Below, piece by piece: positions 1-8,879 of a stretch of DNA of 64,000 nucleotides. Within the stretch, counting starts at the first letter, position 1, and each line of letters opens with the position of its first letter. Made by a program: the position numbers and the translations under genes. Source of the stretch: Labrys miyagiensis. GTDB lineage: Bacteria; Pseudomonadota; Alphaproteobacteria; Rhizobiales; Labraceae. The stretch is from the NCBI RefSeq assembly GCF_030160835.1, contig NZ_BSPC01000011.1, forward strand, positions 175,737 to 239,736. Reading direction: 5' to 3'. The notes beneath the pieces were generated by a model. It searched no databases, had not been told where the DNA came from, and saw nothing but the letters and a program-made list of their open reading frames with translations.

Positions 1-287
1 AATTCGGGTTCTTGCAAGGTATCCCACTTTCCTGTCCAGGCCGCAGCTTGGTCCTCGCCAATGTCGTCAAAAAAAGCGCTTTGAATGCTGGGTAATGTTG
101 GCCCCTCCTCCAAAAGCGTTAGGGCAGCCTGAGTTAACGCGATATTTACCCTGTTGAACGAAAACCTGTTGATGAGGGCATGGCGTTTCGCTGCCAATTC
201 TCGAATCGGCGTCGCGGTGGCGCGCAGGACCAGGAGGCGCGAGAATCGGGCGGATTCGCCGATTTTGCGTAGGATTTGATGAGTCAA
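1..287 (-). CDS. possible partial coding frame running off the left edge
   Basis: On the minus strand one frame is open without a stop from about position 300 to the left edge. Its translation is protein-like in composition and includes the segments RELAAKRHALINRF and FFDDIGEDQAAAWTGKW. I do not recognise the family. No ATG occurs in this frame; TTG codons exist at 287 and 197. The frame overlaps the start of the divergent PodJ-like gene, which is well supported, so this could be the remnant of a gene, a gene with a start inside the shared region, or a chance open frame in GC-rich DNA. The 3' part lies outside the window, so length and identity cannot be judged. Confidence 0.25.
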   Translation of the reverse strand, partial: MTHQILRKIGESARFSRLLVLRATATPIRELAAKRHALINRFSFNRVNIALTQAALTLLEEGPTLPSIQSAFFDDIGEDQAAAWTGKWDTLQEPE

Positions 288-2645
288 AGCGTGCCATGGA
301 GTGTCAAGGGAGTGGATCCCGAGACGCGCGAGACCGCCCGGGTCTTGGCGCAACGCTCCGGCATGACGCTTGGCCAATGGCTCCAGAGCTTGATCACGGA
401 GCGGAAAGAGCCGGAAACACCGCTCTTTCGCGACCTCGACGGGAGTGGCGAGTCACCACTGGCACGCATTGCGCGTCAATTGGAATCAGCGGATAAACGG
501 TATCATAGTAGCGATAGTCTGAGTCGATGGGCAGGAGAAAAGGCGGTAAGTGTAAGCGCCGCCGTGCTCGCCCGTCACATCCGCGCCAGCGAGGCCCGCA
601 TGGCCGGCCTGGTCGAACGGCTGATCCGCCGCCAGGAGGAGAGCGAGGCCCATATCGCCGCTCTGGTCGATGCCGTGGTGGACGGCTTTGCCGGCCGGCA
701 GGCCGAGCCCGAAGCCGCGCCGCAGCACCGGAGCGACAATGCCCCTGACTATGGCTCGGTGGAGGATCTCGAGCGCCGCTTGGCCGAGATGTCTGCAGGG
801 CTTGAGGTCGCGCCGGCCCAGCCCGAGGTCGAGCCGCCGCCGGTCGATGCCCTGAGCGAGCAGATCGCCGCCCTCACGCGTGAGATCGCCGAACTGCGCC
901 GCGCCAATATGGCGTCCGCCGCGGGCAAGGGGGACGTGGCGGATCTGCGTGCCGACATCGCCGCGCTCGGCCAGCACCTGACCGGCATGGCGACGCCGGC
1001 ACACATTGCCCAGATCGACCGGAAGCTCGACTTGCTCGCCCGGCAGGCGCAGGACCCGACCGTGCTTGCCTCGATCCAGCGCGAGACAGCCGATATCCGC
1101 ACACGCCTTGGCGATCTGGCTCGTCAGCCCGATCCCTCGCAGCGTCTTGAACAGAAGCTCGATGCCCTGCAACTGGCCGTGGAGGATGGGCAGGCCGCGA
1201 CCTCTTCCTCCCTGTCCGCCCTGTCGACCCGGCTTGAGGCGCTCGACGCCCCTGGTCATGATGATGCCGCCCTTACCGCCCTCGAGCAGCAGATCGCGGC
1301 CATGGGCCGCTCCATCGAGGCGCTCGGCCAGGTGAAGCCCGATCTTTCCGGCCTGGAGCCGGCGCTGCGGACGGCGTTCGCCCAATCCGCGCTCCAGACC
1401 CTGCCCGAGGAGCTCAGGCGCCATTATCGCGAACTGCGCGGCCTGCAGGAGGGCGAAGTCCGCGAGGGCCGCAAGGCGCTCGATGCCCTGCAGACGCTGC
1501 TCCACCAGGTCGCCAGCCGGCTCGCCGCGGTGGAGGACTTCGTGCGCGCCCGCACCATCGGCACGCTGGTACCCGGGCCGCCCGAGATCGGGGACGTGCC
1601 GTCCCTGTTCAGCCGCGAGCGTCCCGACGATATCGTCTGGTCGCAGGAACTGCCGCGTTCGCTCGCTGGTGATGCGCCGTTCGACGCGGTGGCGAAGGTA
1701 CCGCTGGATGGCCGCCCGAGCCAGGTTTCCGTACTGGCCCGAGGCGGTTCCGTTTCGACAGGCAATACCCGCGGTGCCTTTATCGCTGCGGCACGGCGCG
1801 CCGCCCGTGCGGCAGCCGAGGCAGAGGGCAGCCTTGCTGCCGAAGAGACAGCCAAGCCGGGAGGAAACCATGAGCCGTTCTACAAGCGCCACAAGCGGCC
1901 CATCCTGCTGGGGCTGGCGGCCGTGACGATGATGATGGGCGCCCTGCAGGGTGGAAGGGCTCCGACAGCGCCCAGCAATGGCCGTCAGGTCACGCGGGCG
2001 GTTCCCGCCGTGCCACCGCCAGGGCCTAGCACCAGGCTGGGCCGCACCGCAACTGCTCCCGAGGTGGGGCCGGCGGCTCTGGAGGACCAGGCGCCCGTCG
2101 CCTCGTCGTCGCTGCAGCCGGCTCCCCGCAACGAGGCTGTCTCGCTGTTCGAGGAAGCGCGCCAACTCGATACGTCGCAGGCCTCCACCCTCGATCTCGC
2201 CAAGGCGGCGGGCCTCTACAGGCAGGCCGCGCAACTGGGCTATGCGCCCGCGCTTTTCCTGCTCGGCCTTGCCTATGACAAGGGACGCGGCGTCGGTCAT
2301 GACGCCATGCTGGCGGGCCTGTGGTATCAGCGCGCCGCCGAGCACGGCTCGGTGAAGGCGATGTACAACTTGGCGGTGCTCTATGCCGGCGGAGCGGTGA
2401 TGGGCGTGCCCGATTACGAACAGGCTGCCCGCTGGTTCCACCAGGCCGCCGAGCAGGGCCACGTCGCCAGCCAGTATAATTTCGCGCTGCTCGCGGCCCA
2501 GGGGCTGGGCACCCGGCGCGATCTCGTCACGTCCTACCAATTCCTCGCGCAGGCCGCCGCCAAGGGCGACCTCGACGCTCTCGCCAAGCTGAATGAGATC
2601 GAACAGCGCATGACACTGGACGAGAAGGCCAGGGCGAAGGGGTAG
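279..2645 (+). CDS. PodJ-like polar localization protein with Sel1 repeats
   Basis: The predicted protein has 788 residues. The first ~45 residues (SVPWSVKGVDPETRETA, then GMTLGQWLQ) match the conserved N-terminus of alphaproteobacterial PodJ/polar organelle development proteins. A long charged, heptad-rich stretch (about residues 150-430) is probably coiled coil. A single hydrophobic segment near residues 540-557 should span the inner membrane. The C-terminal part (about 640-770) holds Sel1-type repeats (for example YDKGRGVGHDAMLAGLWYQ), which would be periplasmic. Such proteins recruit cell-pole and division factors. I chose the ATG at 279; a TTG directly before it is in frame but unnecessary, and AGGA at 271-274 could serve as a close ribosome site. 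The gene stands alone and is followed by a palindromic repeat and a convergent gene. Confidence 0.85.
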   Translation: MSQSVPWSVKGVDPETRETARVLAQRSGMTLGQWLQSLITERKEPETPLFRDLDGSGESPLARIARQLESADKRYHSSDSLSRWAGEKAVSVSAAVLARHIRASEARMAGLVERLIRRQEESEAHIAALVDAVVDGFAGRQAEPEAAPQHRSDNAPDYGSVEDLERRLAEMSAGLEVAPAQPEVEPPPVDALSEQIAALTREIAELRRANMASAAGKGDVADLRADIAALGQHLTGMATPAHIAQIDRKLDLLARQAQDPTVLASIQRETADIRTRLGDLARQPDPSQRLEQKLDALQLAVEDGQAATSSSLSALSTRLEALDAPGHDDAALTALEQQIAAMGRSIEALGQVKPDLSGLEPALRTAFAQSALQTLPEELRRHYRELRGLQEGEVREGRKALDALQTLLHQVASRLAAVEDFVRARTIGTLVPGPPEIGDVPSLFSRERPDDIVWSQELPRSLAGDAPFDAVAKVPLDGRPSQVSVLARGGSVSTGNTRGAFIAAARRAARAAAEAEGSLAAEETAKPGGNHEPFYKRHKRPILLGLAAVTMMMGALQGGRAPTAPSNGRQVTRAVPAVPPPGPSTRLGRTATAPEVGPAALEDQAPVASSSLQPAPRNEAVSLFEEARQLDTSQASTLDLAKAAGLYRQAAQLGYAPALFLLGLAYDKGRGVGHDAMLAGLWYQRAAEHGSVKAMYNLAVLYAGGAVMGVPDYEQAARWFHQAAEQGHVASQYNFALLAAQGLGTRRDLVTSYQFLAQAAAKGDLDALAKLNEIEQRMTLDEKARAKG

Positions 2646-2674
2646 CCGGGAGCACGTCCCCGGGAGCGCGTCCG

Positions 2675-2820
2675 TGGGAGCGCGGACGTCTCGTCCGCTC
2701 TTGAAACAGTGTGAGTTCAGGACGAAGCGGAGGCTGTTTTCGGTTCAGCGACCGAAATCAAGTACCACCTTATCTTTCAACCTGGGCGGTTCAAGAGCGG
2801 ACGGGACGTCCGCGCTCCCA
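2675..2820. repeat. nested palindromic intergenic repeat, copy A
   Basis: Two 31-base arms (2675-2705 and 2790-2820) are reverse complements with one mismatch. Each arm also contains its own small palindrome (GCGGACG-TCT-CGTCCGC). The copy fills the gap between two convergent genes and could terminate both. Directly upstream (2648-2675) are two decayed copies of the arm start. Further copies with different stem sequence lie at 10822, 20035, 55073 and 59101. Confidence 0.85.
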
Positions 2821-2835
2821 GGGACACGCTTCCAG

Positions 2836-3567
2836 TTATCCCCCCAGGCACCTCGCCTTCGGGAAGGCGAAGACGCGTTCGTCCCCCATCAGGTGGGCGG
2901 TGAAACCGTTGGGAAAGAGAGGCGCGAACGCGGCGTCACGCACGTTGAGCCCGCCCGCATAGGCGCCGAATGCGGGCAGGATCGCCCGGCTGCCGTCGCA
3001 GGCAAAGCAGCGCCGCCGCAGCGAGCGCCCGCGCGTCGCCACCCTCGCCACGGGGTGGAGGTGTCCCGCAATCTCGCCAGGCTCGGCGTCTTCGGTGGGC
3101 TCGTGGCGGAACAGCACTGGACCGATGGCAAGCTCCGGCGTCGCCGTCCCGGTGAAGCCCGAGGGCGGATGCGGGTCGTGATTGCCGGCGATCCAGAACA
3201 CCTCGCGCCGGTGAAGGCAGTGGGAAAGGGCCTCGCGATCGCGCGCGGCGATGCGGCTATCGGCCCTGCGGTCATGAAAACTGTCGCCGAGGAAGATCAG
3301 GCGCCTTGCCGCGAAACGGGCGAGCAGGCGAGCCAGGCGCGCCAATGTGGCGGCGGTGTCGTAGGGCGGCAACAGCTGGCGTCGCTCAGCAAAGGAGGAA
3401 CCCTTTTCGAGGTGGAGGTCGGAGACCACCACCAGGCTCTCTTCCAGCCAGACCAGCGCGCCGTCGGCTGTGGCGAGGAATTCGCTGCCGGCGACGCTGA
3501 GCACGGCTTCGTCGCGCCGGATCATCTCAGGCTCCGCCTCCTGTTCCTGCTGCACCGTTGCGTCCAA
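2836..3567 (-). CDS. pdeM: ligase-associated metallophosphoesterase/endonuclease PdeM
   Basis: A 243-residue calcineurin-like phosphoesterase. The metal-binding motifs are intact: SDLHLEKG with Asp50 and His52, GDSFHD (94-99), GNHD (128-131), FRHE with His156 and GHLHP (168-172). This family accompanies an Lhr-type helicase, an MBL-fold exonuclease and an ATP-dependent ligase in bacterial DNA repair clusters, and the other three are all present here. Its start overlaps the 3' end of the upstream helicase gene by 41 bases, so the two are very likely cotranscribed. The role in processing DNA ends is taken from the family; the substrate cannot be read from the sequence. Confidence 0.93.
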   Translation of the reverse strand: MDATVQQEQEAEPEMIRRDEAVLSVAGSEFLATADGALVWLEESLVVVSDLHLEKGSSFAERRQLLPPYDTAATLARLARLLARFAARRLIFLGDSFHDRRADSRIAARDREALSHCLHRREVFWIAGNHDPHPPSGFTGTATPELAIGPVLFRHEPTEDAEPGEIAGHLHPVARVATRGRSLRRRCFACDGSRAILPAFGAYAGGLNVRDAAFAPLFPNGFTAHLMGDERVFAFPKARCLGG

Positions 3568-6160
3568 CCATGGCCTCCGCGATCAGATCCTCTGCTGCCC
3601 CGGCAAGCGCACTGTCGGTGCCCTCGCCATAGACCGGCTCCCGGCCGATCTCGAGCATGATCGGCACCGCCAAGGGCGTGATGCGATCGAGATCCTTATG
3701 AATGATTCGGCCCTTGATACGCGAGAGCATGGTTGAGAGGCGGGCGAGATCGAGCAGGCCGGTGCGCGCGTCGTCCCAGGCGGCGCGCATCAGGATATGG
3801 TCGGGCTCGTGCTGGCGCAGCACGTCATAGACGAGGTCGGTGGAGATGCTGATCTGCTTGCCCGTCTTCTCCTTGCCTGGGGCACGGCGCTCGATCAGGC
3901 CGGAGATGATGGCGCAGGTGCGGAACATGCGCTTCATCAGGGCGGATTCGGCCAACCATTCCTCCAGATCGTCGCCCAGCATGTCCTGGTCGAAGAGTTG
4001 GCTCATCGCGCCCCGGCTCATATCGCCGACGCCCCAGACAGCGAGCGCGTAGTCGTTGGCGACGAAGCCCATCGGCTTGAGCCCGGCGCGCTCCAGCCGG
4101 CGCGTCAGCAGCATGCCGAGCGTCTGGTGGGCAAGGCGCCCCTCGAAGGGATAGCAGACGAGGTAATAGCGATTGCCACGCGGAAAGGTCTCGACCAGCA
4201 GGTCGCCGGCCGGAGGCAGGCGCGAGATATCGCGCTGCAGGCGCAGCCAGTCCGCGACCTGGTCGGGCAGGGCGCTCCAGCTCTCGGGATTGGCGAGGAT
4301 CGAGCGCACGCGCGCGGCAAGATGGGTCGAGAGCGGGAACTTGCCGCCGGCGAAGGAGGGGATCTTCGGGTCCTTGCCGGGCGGGGCGCGGGTGACCAGC
4401 ACATCCTCTTCCGAAATGCCCTCGAAACGCAGGATCTCGCCGGCGAACAGGAAGGTGTCGCCGACGCTCAGCCCTTCGGCGAAATATTCCTCCACCTCGC
4501 CGAGCACGCGCCCGAAGCCGCGGCGCGGCGCGGCGTCGCCGGGCTTCTTCCGGGGCGGGCCGGAGCTCTTCGGGTCCATGAACCAGGGCAGATAGGGCGT
4601 CGGCTTGTCGGCGGACATCCGCGTCGGCTCGCGCGGGCCGCGATTGGAAAGCCGCACCTTGAGCAGGGCCTCCTCCACGATGGTGCCGACATTGAGACGG
4701 TAAGCCTGCGCCACCATCGGGTTGGAAACGCGCCAGAGTCCGTCCTTTCCCTGGCGGATCTTGGCGAAGCGGTCATAGGTCTTCAGCGCATAGCCGCCGG
4801 TGGCGACAAAAGAGACGATATCGTCGAAGGTCTTGCGGTCGAGTTTGGCGTAGGGTTCCGCGGAGGTTACTTCCTCATAGAGATGCGTCGCCTCGAAGGG
4901 CGCGCCGCAGGCAACCCCGAGCACATGCTGGGCAAGCACGTCGAGCGCGCCTGTGCGGGCGACTGGCGTGTCCTGCTCGCCGGCATAGGCGGCATCGACG
5001 GCAGCCCGGCATTCCAGCACCTCGAAACGGTTGCTCGGCACCAGGATCGCCTGCGAGGGCTCGTCCAGCCGGTGATTGGCGCGGCCGATGCGCTGCAACA
5101 GGCGCGAGGCGCCCTTTGGCGCGCCGACATTGATGACGAGATCGACATCGCCCCAGTCGATGCCGAGGTCGAGGGTGGAGGTGCAGACCACCGCCTTGAG
5201 CTTGCTCGCCGTCATCGCCTCCTCCACCCGGCGGCGCTGGCCGACGTCGAGCGAGCCGTGATGCAGAGCGATCGGCAGGGCGTCCTCGTTCACCCGCCAG
5301 AGTTCCTGGAACACGAACTCGGCCTGCATACGGGTGTTCACGAAGACGAGCGTGGTCTTGTGCGATTTGATCAGAGCATAGAGCTCGGCCATGGCGTGGC
5401 GCGCCGTATGCCCGGCCCAGGGCAACCGCTCCTCGGTCTCCAGGATGTCGAGTTCCGGCGCCGCACCACCCGCGGCGATGACGAGATCGGCCATCTTGGT
5501 TTGGCCGGGGCGTTGCGGCACGATCCAGCGGCACAACTCGTCGGGATCGCGCACGGTGGCGGAGAGGCCGACCACTTCAACATCGGGCACGAAGTCGCGC
5601 AGCCGCGCCAGGCCGAGCGCCAGCAGATCGCCGCGCTTGGAGGTGACGATGGAGTGGAGTTCGTCCAGCACCACGCGCTTCAGCGAGCCGAAGAGATCGG
5701 CCGCTTCCCGGCTTGCCAGCAGCAGAGCGAGCTGCTCGGGCGTGGTGAGCAGGATATCCGGTGGATCGCGCTTCTGGCGCTGGCGCTTGGCCTGGGGCGT
5801 GTCGCCGGTGCGCGTCTCGATCCGGGTCGGCAGGCCCATCTCGCCGGCGGGCCGTTCCAGGTTGCGGGCAACGTCGACGGCGAGCGCCTTCAACGGCGAT
5901 ATATATAAGGTGTGGAGCGAGGCTGGCGCATTGGCGCGGCGAGGTGCAAGATCGATCAGGCTCGGCAGGAAACCAGCGAGCGTCTTGCCGGCGCCGGTGG
6001 GGGCGATCAGCAGGGCCGAACGTCCGGCCCGCGCCTTTTCGACAAGCTGAAGCTGATGGGCGCGGGGGCTCCAGCCGCGGGCCGCGAACCAGTTCGCAAA
6101 CAGGGGAGGGAGGGAGGAGACATGATCCTGTGAGGCCATGTCTCCAATTTGTCTGTTCAT
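3527..6160 (-). CDS. ligase-associated DEXH-box (Lhr-like) helicase
   Basis: An 877-residue superfamily 2 helicase. Visible motifs are APTGAGKT (53-60, Walker A), TTPEQ (139-143), DELH (166-169, motif II), SAT (motif III) and QRIGRANHR (motif VI). The length and the C-terminal Lhr-core/winged-helix region fit the helicase of the ligase-associated repair cluster rather than full-length Lhr (about 1,500 residues). It would be an ATP-driven 3'-5' DNA translocase. Start choice is between ATG 6160 and ATG 6139; neither has an ideal ribosome site. The 3' end overlaps pdeM by 41 bases. Confidence 0.93.
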   Translation of the reverse strand: MNRQIGDMASQDHVSSLPPLFANWFAARGWSPRAHQLQLVEKARAGRSALLIAPTGAGKTLAGFLPSLIDLAPRRANAPASLHTLYISPLKALAVDVARNLERPAGEMGLPTRIETRTGDTPQAKRQRQKRDPPDILLTTPEQLALLLASREAADLFGSLKRVVLDELHSIVTSKRGDLLALGLARLRDFVPDVEVVGLSATVRDPDELCRWIVPQRPGQTKMADLVIAAGGAAPELDILETEERLPWAGHTARHAMAELYALIKSHKTTLVFVNTRMQAEFVFQELWRVNEDALPIALHHGSLDVGQRRRVEEAMTASKLKAVVCTSTLDLGIDWGDVDLVINVGAPKGASRLLQRIGRANHRLDEPSQAILVPSNRFEVLECRAAVDAAYAGEQDTPVARTGALDVLAQHVLGVACGAPFEATHLYEEVTSAEPYAKLDRKTFDDIVSFVATGGYALKTYDRFAKIRQGKDGLWRVSNPMVAQAYRLNVGTIVEEALLKVRLSNRGPREPTRMSADKPTPYLPWFMDPKSSGPPRKKPGDAAPRRGFGRVLGEVEEYFAEGLSVGDTFLFAGEILRFEGISEEDVLVTRAPPGKDPKIPSFAGGKFPLSTHLAARVRSILANPESWSALPDQVADWLRLQRDISRLPPAGDLLVETFPRGNRYYLVCYPFEGRLAHQTLGMLLTRRLERAGLKPMGFVANDYALAVWGVGDMSRGAMSQLFDQDMLGDDLEEWLAESALMKRMFRTCAIISGLIERRAPGKEKTGKQISISTDLVYDVLRQHEPDHILMRAAWDDARTGLLDLARLSTMLSRIKGRIIHKDLDRITPLAVPIMLEIGREPVYGEGTDSALAGAAEDLIAEAMVGRNGAAGTGGGA

Positions 6161-6227
6161 GCCGCTATCGCTGTTTCAGGCAGCGATATTGGGTGGCCTT
6201 ACGCATAAGTCCAGAGCGCAGGACGAC

Positions 6228-6548
6228 TTAGGAGCACTTGTAGAAGGTCGACAGCATGTACATGCGATCGCTGTTGATTTCGATGGTGTTATTGTACCGG
6301 GGAGTGGCACCACTAAGGCAGCCGGTGTTGCGGGCAACCCGGTTGAACAGGCCGACGAGGGCGGCCTTGCTCTTGTGCCGCCCGTTCCAGGCGATGGTGC
6401 TGACCATCAGGCCGCCATCGGCGCGGCGGTTTATGTGGATGCTTTCGCCGCCGTTCTCGATGCTGCCGATACGGGTCAAGCCGGAGCTGGTCGCGCAGCT
6501 TGCGCAGGCGAGGCCAAGCATCGCCAATAAGGAAAGTTTCAGATACAC
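6228..6548 (-). CDS. small putative lipoprotein, unknown function
   Basis: A 106-residue protein with a GTG start at 6548, preceded by AGGGG at a proper distance. The N-terminus is a short hydrophobic signal (LSLLAMLGLACASCATS) with two cysteines that could serve as a lipid attachment site, although neither fits the lipobox perfectly. The rest is small and basic, with two further cysteines that could form a disulfide. I do not recognise the family. It sits between the repair helicase and a methyltransferase, all on the minus strand, but spacing (67 and about 106 bases) does not prove an operon. Confidence 0.6.
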   Translation of the reverse strand: MYLKLSLLAMLGLACASCATSSGLTRIGSIENGGESIHINRRADGGLMVSTIAWNGRHKSKAALVGLFNRVARNTGCLSGATPRYNNTIEINSDRMYMLSTFYKCS

Positions 6549-6654
6549 GTATTGCCCCTGATGAGATCTTCGCGATCAAGCAATGCTGCAATCCAATGAT
6601 TCGCAGCCGTGCCCCGAGGAGACGATTACGTTAGGGAATTCCGTTTGCCAATAC

Positions 6655-7566
6655 CTATCGCTTGAATATGGCGACCATGCCGGGTACGGGGCTGCCGCGA
6701 TCCTGCCGAGCCCAGTCGTCGTTCCGGCGGAGAAGGGTCAGCCCTGCCGCCCTGGCCCAGCTCTCGATGCTGGCATGGGAGTGCGCATAGCGCATGTCAT
6801 GGTTGAGGATGAAGGGCTCCGGCCCGTCATGGCGCTGCGCCGTGAAGGCGAAAAGGCCATTCGGCTCAAGCACCCGCGCGACTTCACGGAACAGCGCTTG
6901 CAAATCGCCGAGATAGACGAAGACATCGGCGGCAAGCACCAGCTCGGCGCTTGCCGCTGGCTGGCTTTCGAGAAAAACGAGGGCATCCTTGCATAGGAGA
7001 CCGCGATAGAGCCCTTTGCTGCCGGCCTTGGCCAGCATGGCCTGCGAGAGGTCGACGCCGATCATCTCGCCGCAGAAGGCCTGGAAGGCCTCGCCCGCCA
7101 GGCCCGTGCCGCAGCCCAGATCCAGCATCCGCCGGAAGGCCAGGGGCTGGCGCAGGTCGGAGAGTGCGGCCTTGAGCAAGGCCGGCCCGCGATAAGCGAG
7201 GTCGCCCACCAGCGAGCGCTCGAAACGCGGTGCATATTCGTCGAACAAGGCAGCGACGTGCGAGGTGGTCATCGCGCCATCGGCGGGACGTTCTCCGAGC
7301 CTGGCCAATCTTGCGCCGGCGCCGGCAACATCTCCGGCGTCGAGGGCAAGGCTCTGGCGATAGGCTTCGATCGCCTTGCCCCGCTCGCCGGTTTCCTCCC
7401 GCAAGTCACCGAGCGCGTACCAGCCGGCCGCCCAGCGAGGCGCACAATCCAGGGTCTGCTCCACCAGCTCCGCGGCGGCCGCAAGGTCGCCCCGCGCCTT
7501 GTAGTCCATGGCATAGGCGAAACGGCGGTCGGCGATGGGGTCGCCGGAGGTGTGGAAAGAGGGCAT
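6655..7566 (-). CDS. TPR-containing SAM-dependent methyltransferase
   Basis: A 303-residue protein starting MPSFHTSGDPIADRR. The N-terminal ~75 residues form two tetratricopeptide-like helical repeats (GDLAAAAELVEQTL, WYALGDLREETGERG). A class I methyltransferase domain follows, with the SAM-binding motif I LDLGCGTGLAG and a post-I acidic residue (GVDLSQAM). The open frame extends upstream to 7899, but that part is low quality and overlaps the divergent exonuclease gene, so I place the start at 7566. The methyl acceptor is unknown. It lies between the two halves of the DNA repair set. Confidence 0.85.
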   Translation of the reverse strand: MPSFHTSGDPIADRRFAYAMDYKARGDLAAAAELVEQTLDCAPRWAAGWYALGDLREETGERGKAIEAYRQSLALDAGDVAGAGARLARLGERPADGAMTTSHVAALFDEYAPRFERSLVGDLAYRGPALLKAALSDLRQPLAFRRMLDLGCGTGLAGEAFQAFCGEMIGVDLSQAMLAKAGSKGLYRGLLCKDALVFLESQPAASAELVLAADVFVYLGDLQALFREVARVLEPNGLFAFTAQRHDGPEPFILNHDMRYAHSHASIESWARAAGLTLLRRNDDWARQDRGSPVPGMVAIFKR

Positions 7567-7865
7567 GGCGGGGGTATAGGGCAGGCGGAAAGGAAATGGA
7601 AATGGGGAGGTGCGCGCACAGGAGAAGTGGGGGAGGCTTCCCGCGCTAGGTCTGATACCGCGCCAGTTGCTCCTCCAATCCCGGCTCGCGCCGCGATGTT
7701 CCCCGCCGTGATGGCGACGACCCCCTAGCGGCAGGGCAAAGTCCTGCCTGAGCTTGCGGGCGAAGGCGCCGAGTTCCGCCGCCTCGCTTTCCAAAACCAG
7801 TTCGGAGTCCTGCGATGTTTCGGGGAAATCTTGGCTAGCACCGCCGTTATACCTATCTTCCCCCC

Positions 7866-8879
7866 ATGCGGCCATCCGATTTGCTGATTCCGACGCCATC
7901 CGGACTCTATTGTCCGCCTGCCGATGTCTATGTCGATCCGGTGCGTCCCGTCGATAAGGCGCTGATTACCCACGCCCATTCCGACCATGCCCGCGCTGGG
8001 CATTACCAGGTGCTGGCGACGCAGGAGACGCTGGCGATCATGGCGGCGCGGCTCGGTGAGGAATTCTGCCATACGCGGCAGGTGGCTAGATACGGTGAGA
8101 CGCTCGATCTCAACGGCGTCAAGGTCTGCTTCCATCCCGCCGGCCATGTGCTGGGATCGGCGCAGATCGCCTTCGAGGCCGAGGGGCTGCGCATCGTCGC
8201 CTCCGGCGACTACAAGCGCCAGGCCGATCCGACCTGCATGCCCTTCGAGGTGGTGCCCTGCGATGTCTTCATCTCCGAGGCCACCTTCGCCCTGCCGGTG
8301 TTCCGCCATCCCGATCCCGCCCATGAGATCGCCAAGCTGCTCAACTCCCTGGAGCTCTTCCCAGAGCGTGCCCATCTCGTCGGCGCCTATTCGCTCGGCA
8401 AGGCACAGCGCGTGATCGCCATGGCGAGGGAGGCTGGTCACGATGCGCCGATCTATCTGCACGGCGCCATGGAGAAGGTGACGCGGCTCTATGAGCAGCA
8501 CGGCATCGCTCTCGGCGAACTGCATCTGGTGCGCGACACCAAGCCGGCCGAGCTTGCCGGCGCCATCGTGCTCTGTCCGCCGAGTGCCGCGCAGGAACCC
8601 TGGTCGCGCAAGATGCCGGAGCCGCTCAGCGTCTACGCTTCGGGCTGGATGCGCATCCGCGCCCGGGCCCGGCAGAGCGGCGCGGAGCTGCCTCTGGTGA
8701 TCTCCGACCATGCCGATTGGCCGGACCTGCAGCGCTCCATCCTGGAGACCGGCTGCTCGGAGCTTTGGGTCACCCATGGCCAGGAGGATGCGCTGGTGCA
8801 CTGGGCACAAAGCCGGGGCCTCAAGGCCAGACCCCTTCACATGGTTGGTTACGGCGACGAGGAGGCAGGAGAGGCATGA
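7866..8879 (+). CDS. ligase-associated MBL-fold DNA exonuclease
   Basis: A 337-residue metallo-beta-lactamase/beta-CASP type nuclease. The metal-binding motif HAHSDH is at residues 36-41, with further ligands in HPAGHVLGSAQ, SGDYK and SDHADWPD. It belongs to the exonuclease family that partners the Lhr-like helicase, PdeM and an ATP-dependent ligase. Its stop overlaps the start of the ligase gene (ATGA at 8876-8879), which is strong evidence of translational coupling. Confidence 0.93.
   Translation: MRPSDLLIPTPSGLYCPPADVYVDPVRPVDKALITHAHSDHARAGHYQVLATQETLAIMAARLGEEFCHTRQVARYGETLDLNGVKVCFHPAGHVLGSAQIAFEAEGLRIVASGDYKRQADPTCMPFEVVPCDVFISEATFALPVFRHPDPAHEIAKLLNSLELFPERAHLVGAYSLGKAQRVIAMAREAGHDAPIYLHGAMEKVTRLYEQHGIALGELHLVRDTKPAELAGAIVLCPPSAAQEPWSRKMPEPLSVYASGWMRIRARARQSGAELPLVISDHADWPDLQRSILETGCSELWVTHGQEDALVHWAQSRGLKARPLHMVGYGDEEAGEA

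Noticed and set aside
486-2540. 684-codon minus-strand frame opposite the PodJ-like gene
   Set aside because: No protein-like motifs. The plus-strand gene has conserved N-terminus, TM segment and Sel1 repeats.
3797-5908. 703-codon plus-strand frame opposite the Lhr-like helicase
   Set aside because: Antisense shadow; the helicase motifs on the minus strand are complete.
6655-7899. Full-length 414-residue form of the methyltransferase
   Set aside because: The additional 111 residues are low quality and overlap the divergent exonuclease start; ATG 7566 matches the natural N-terminus.
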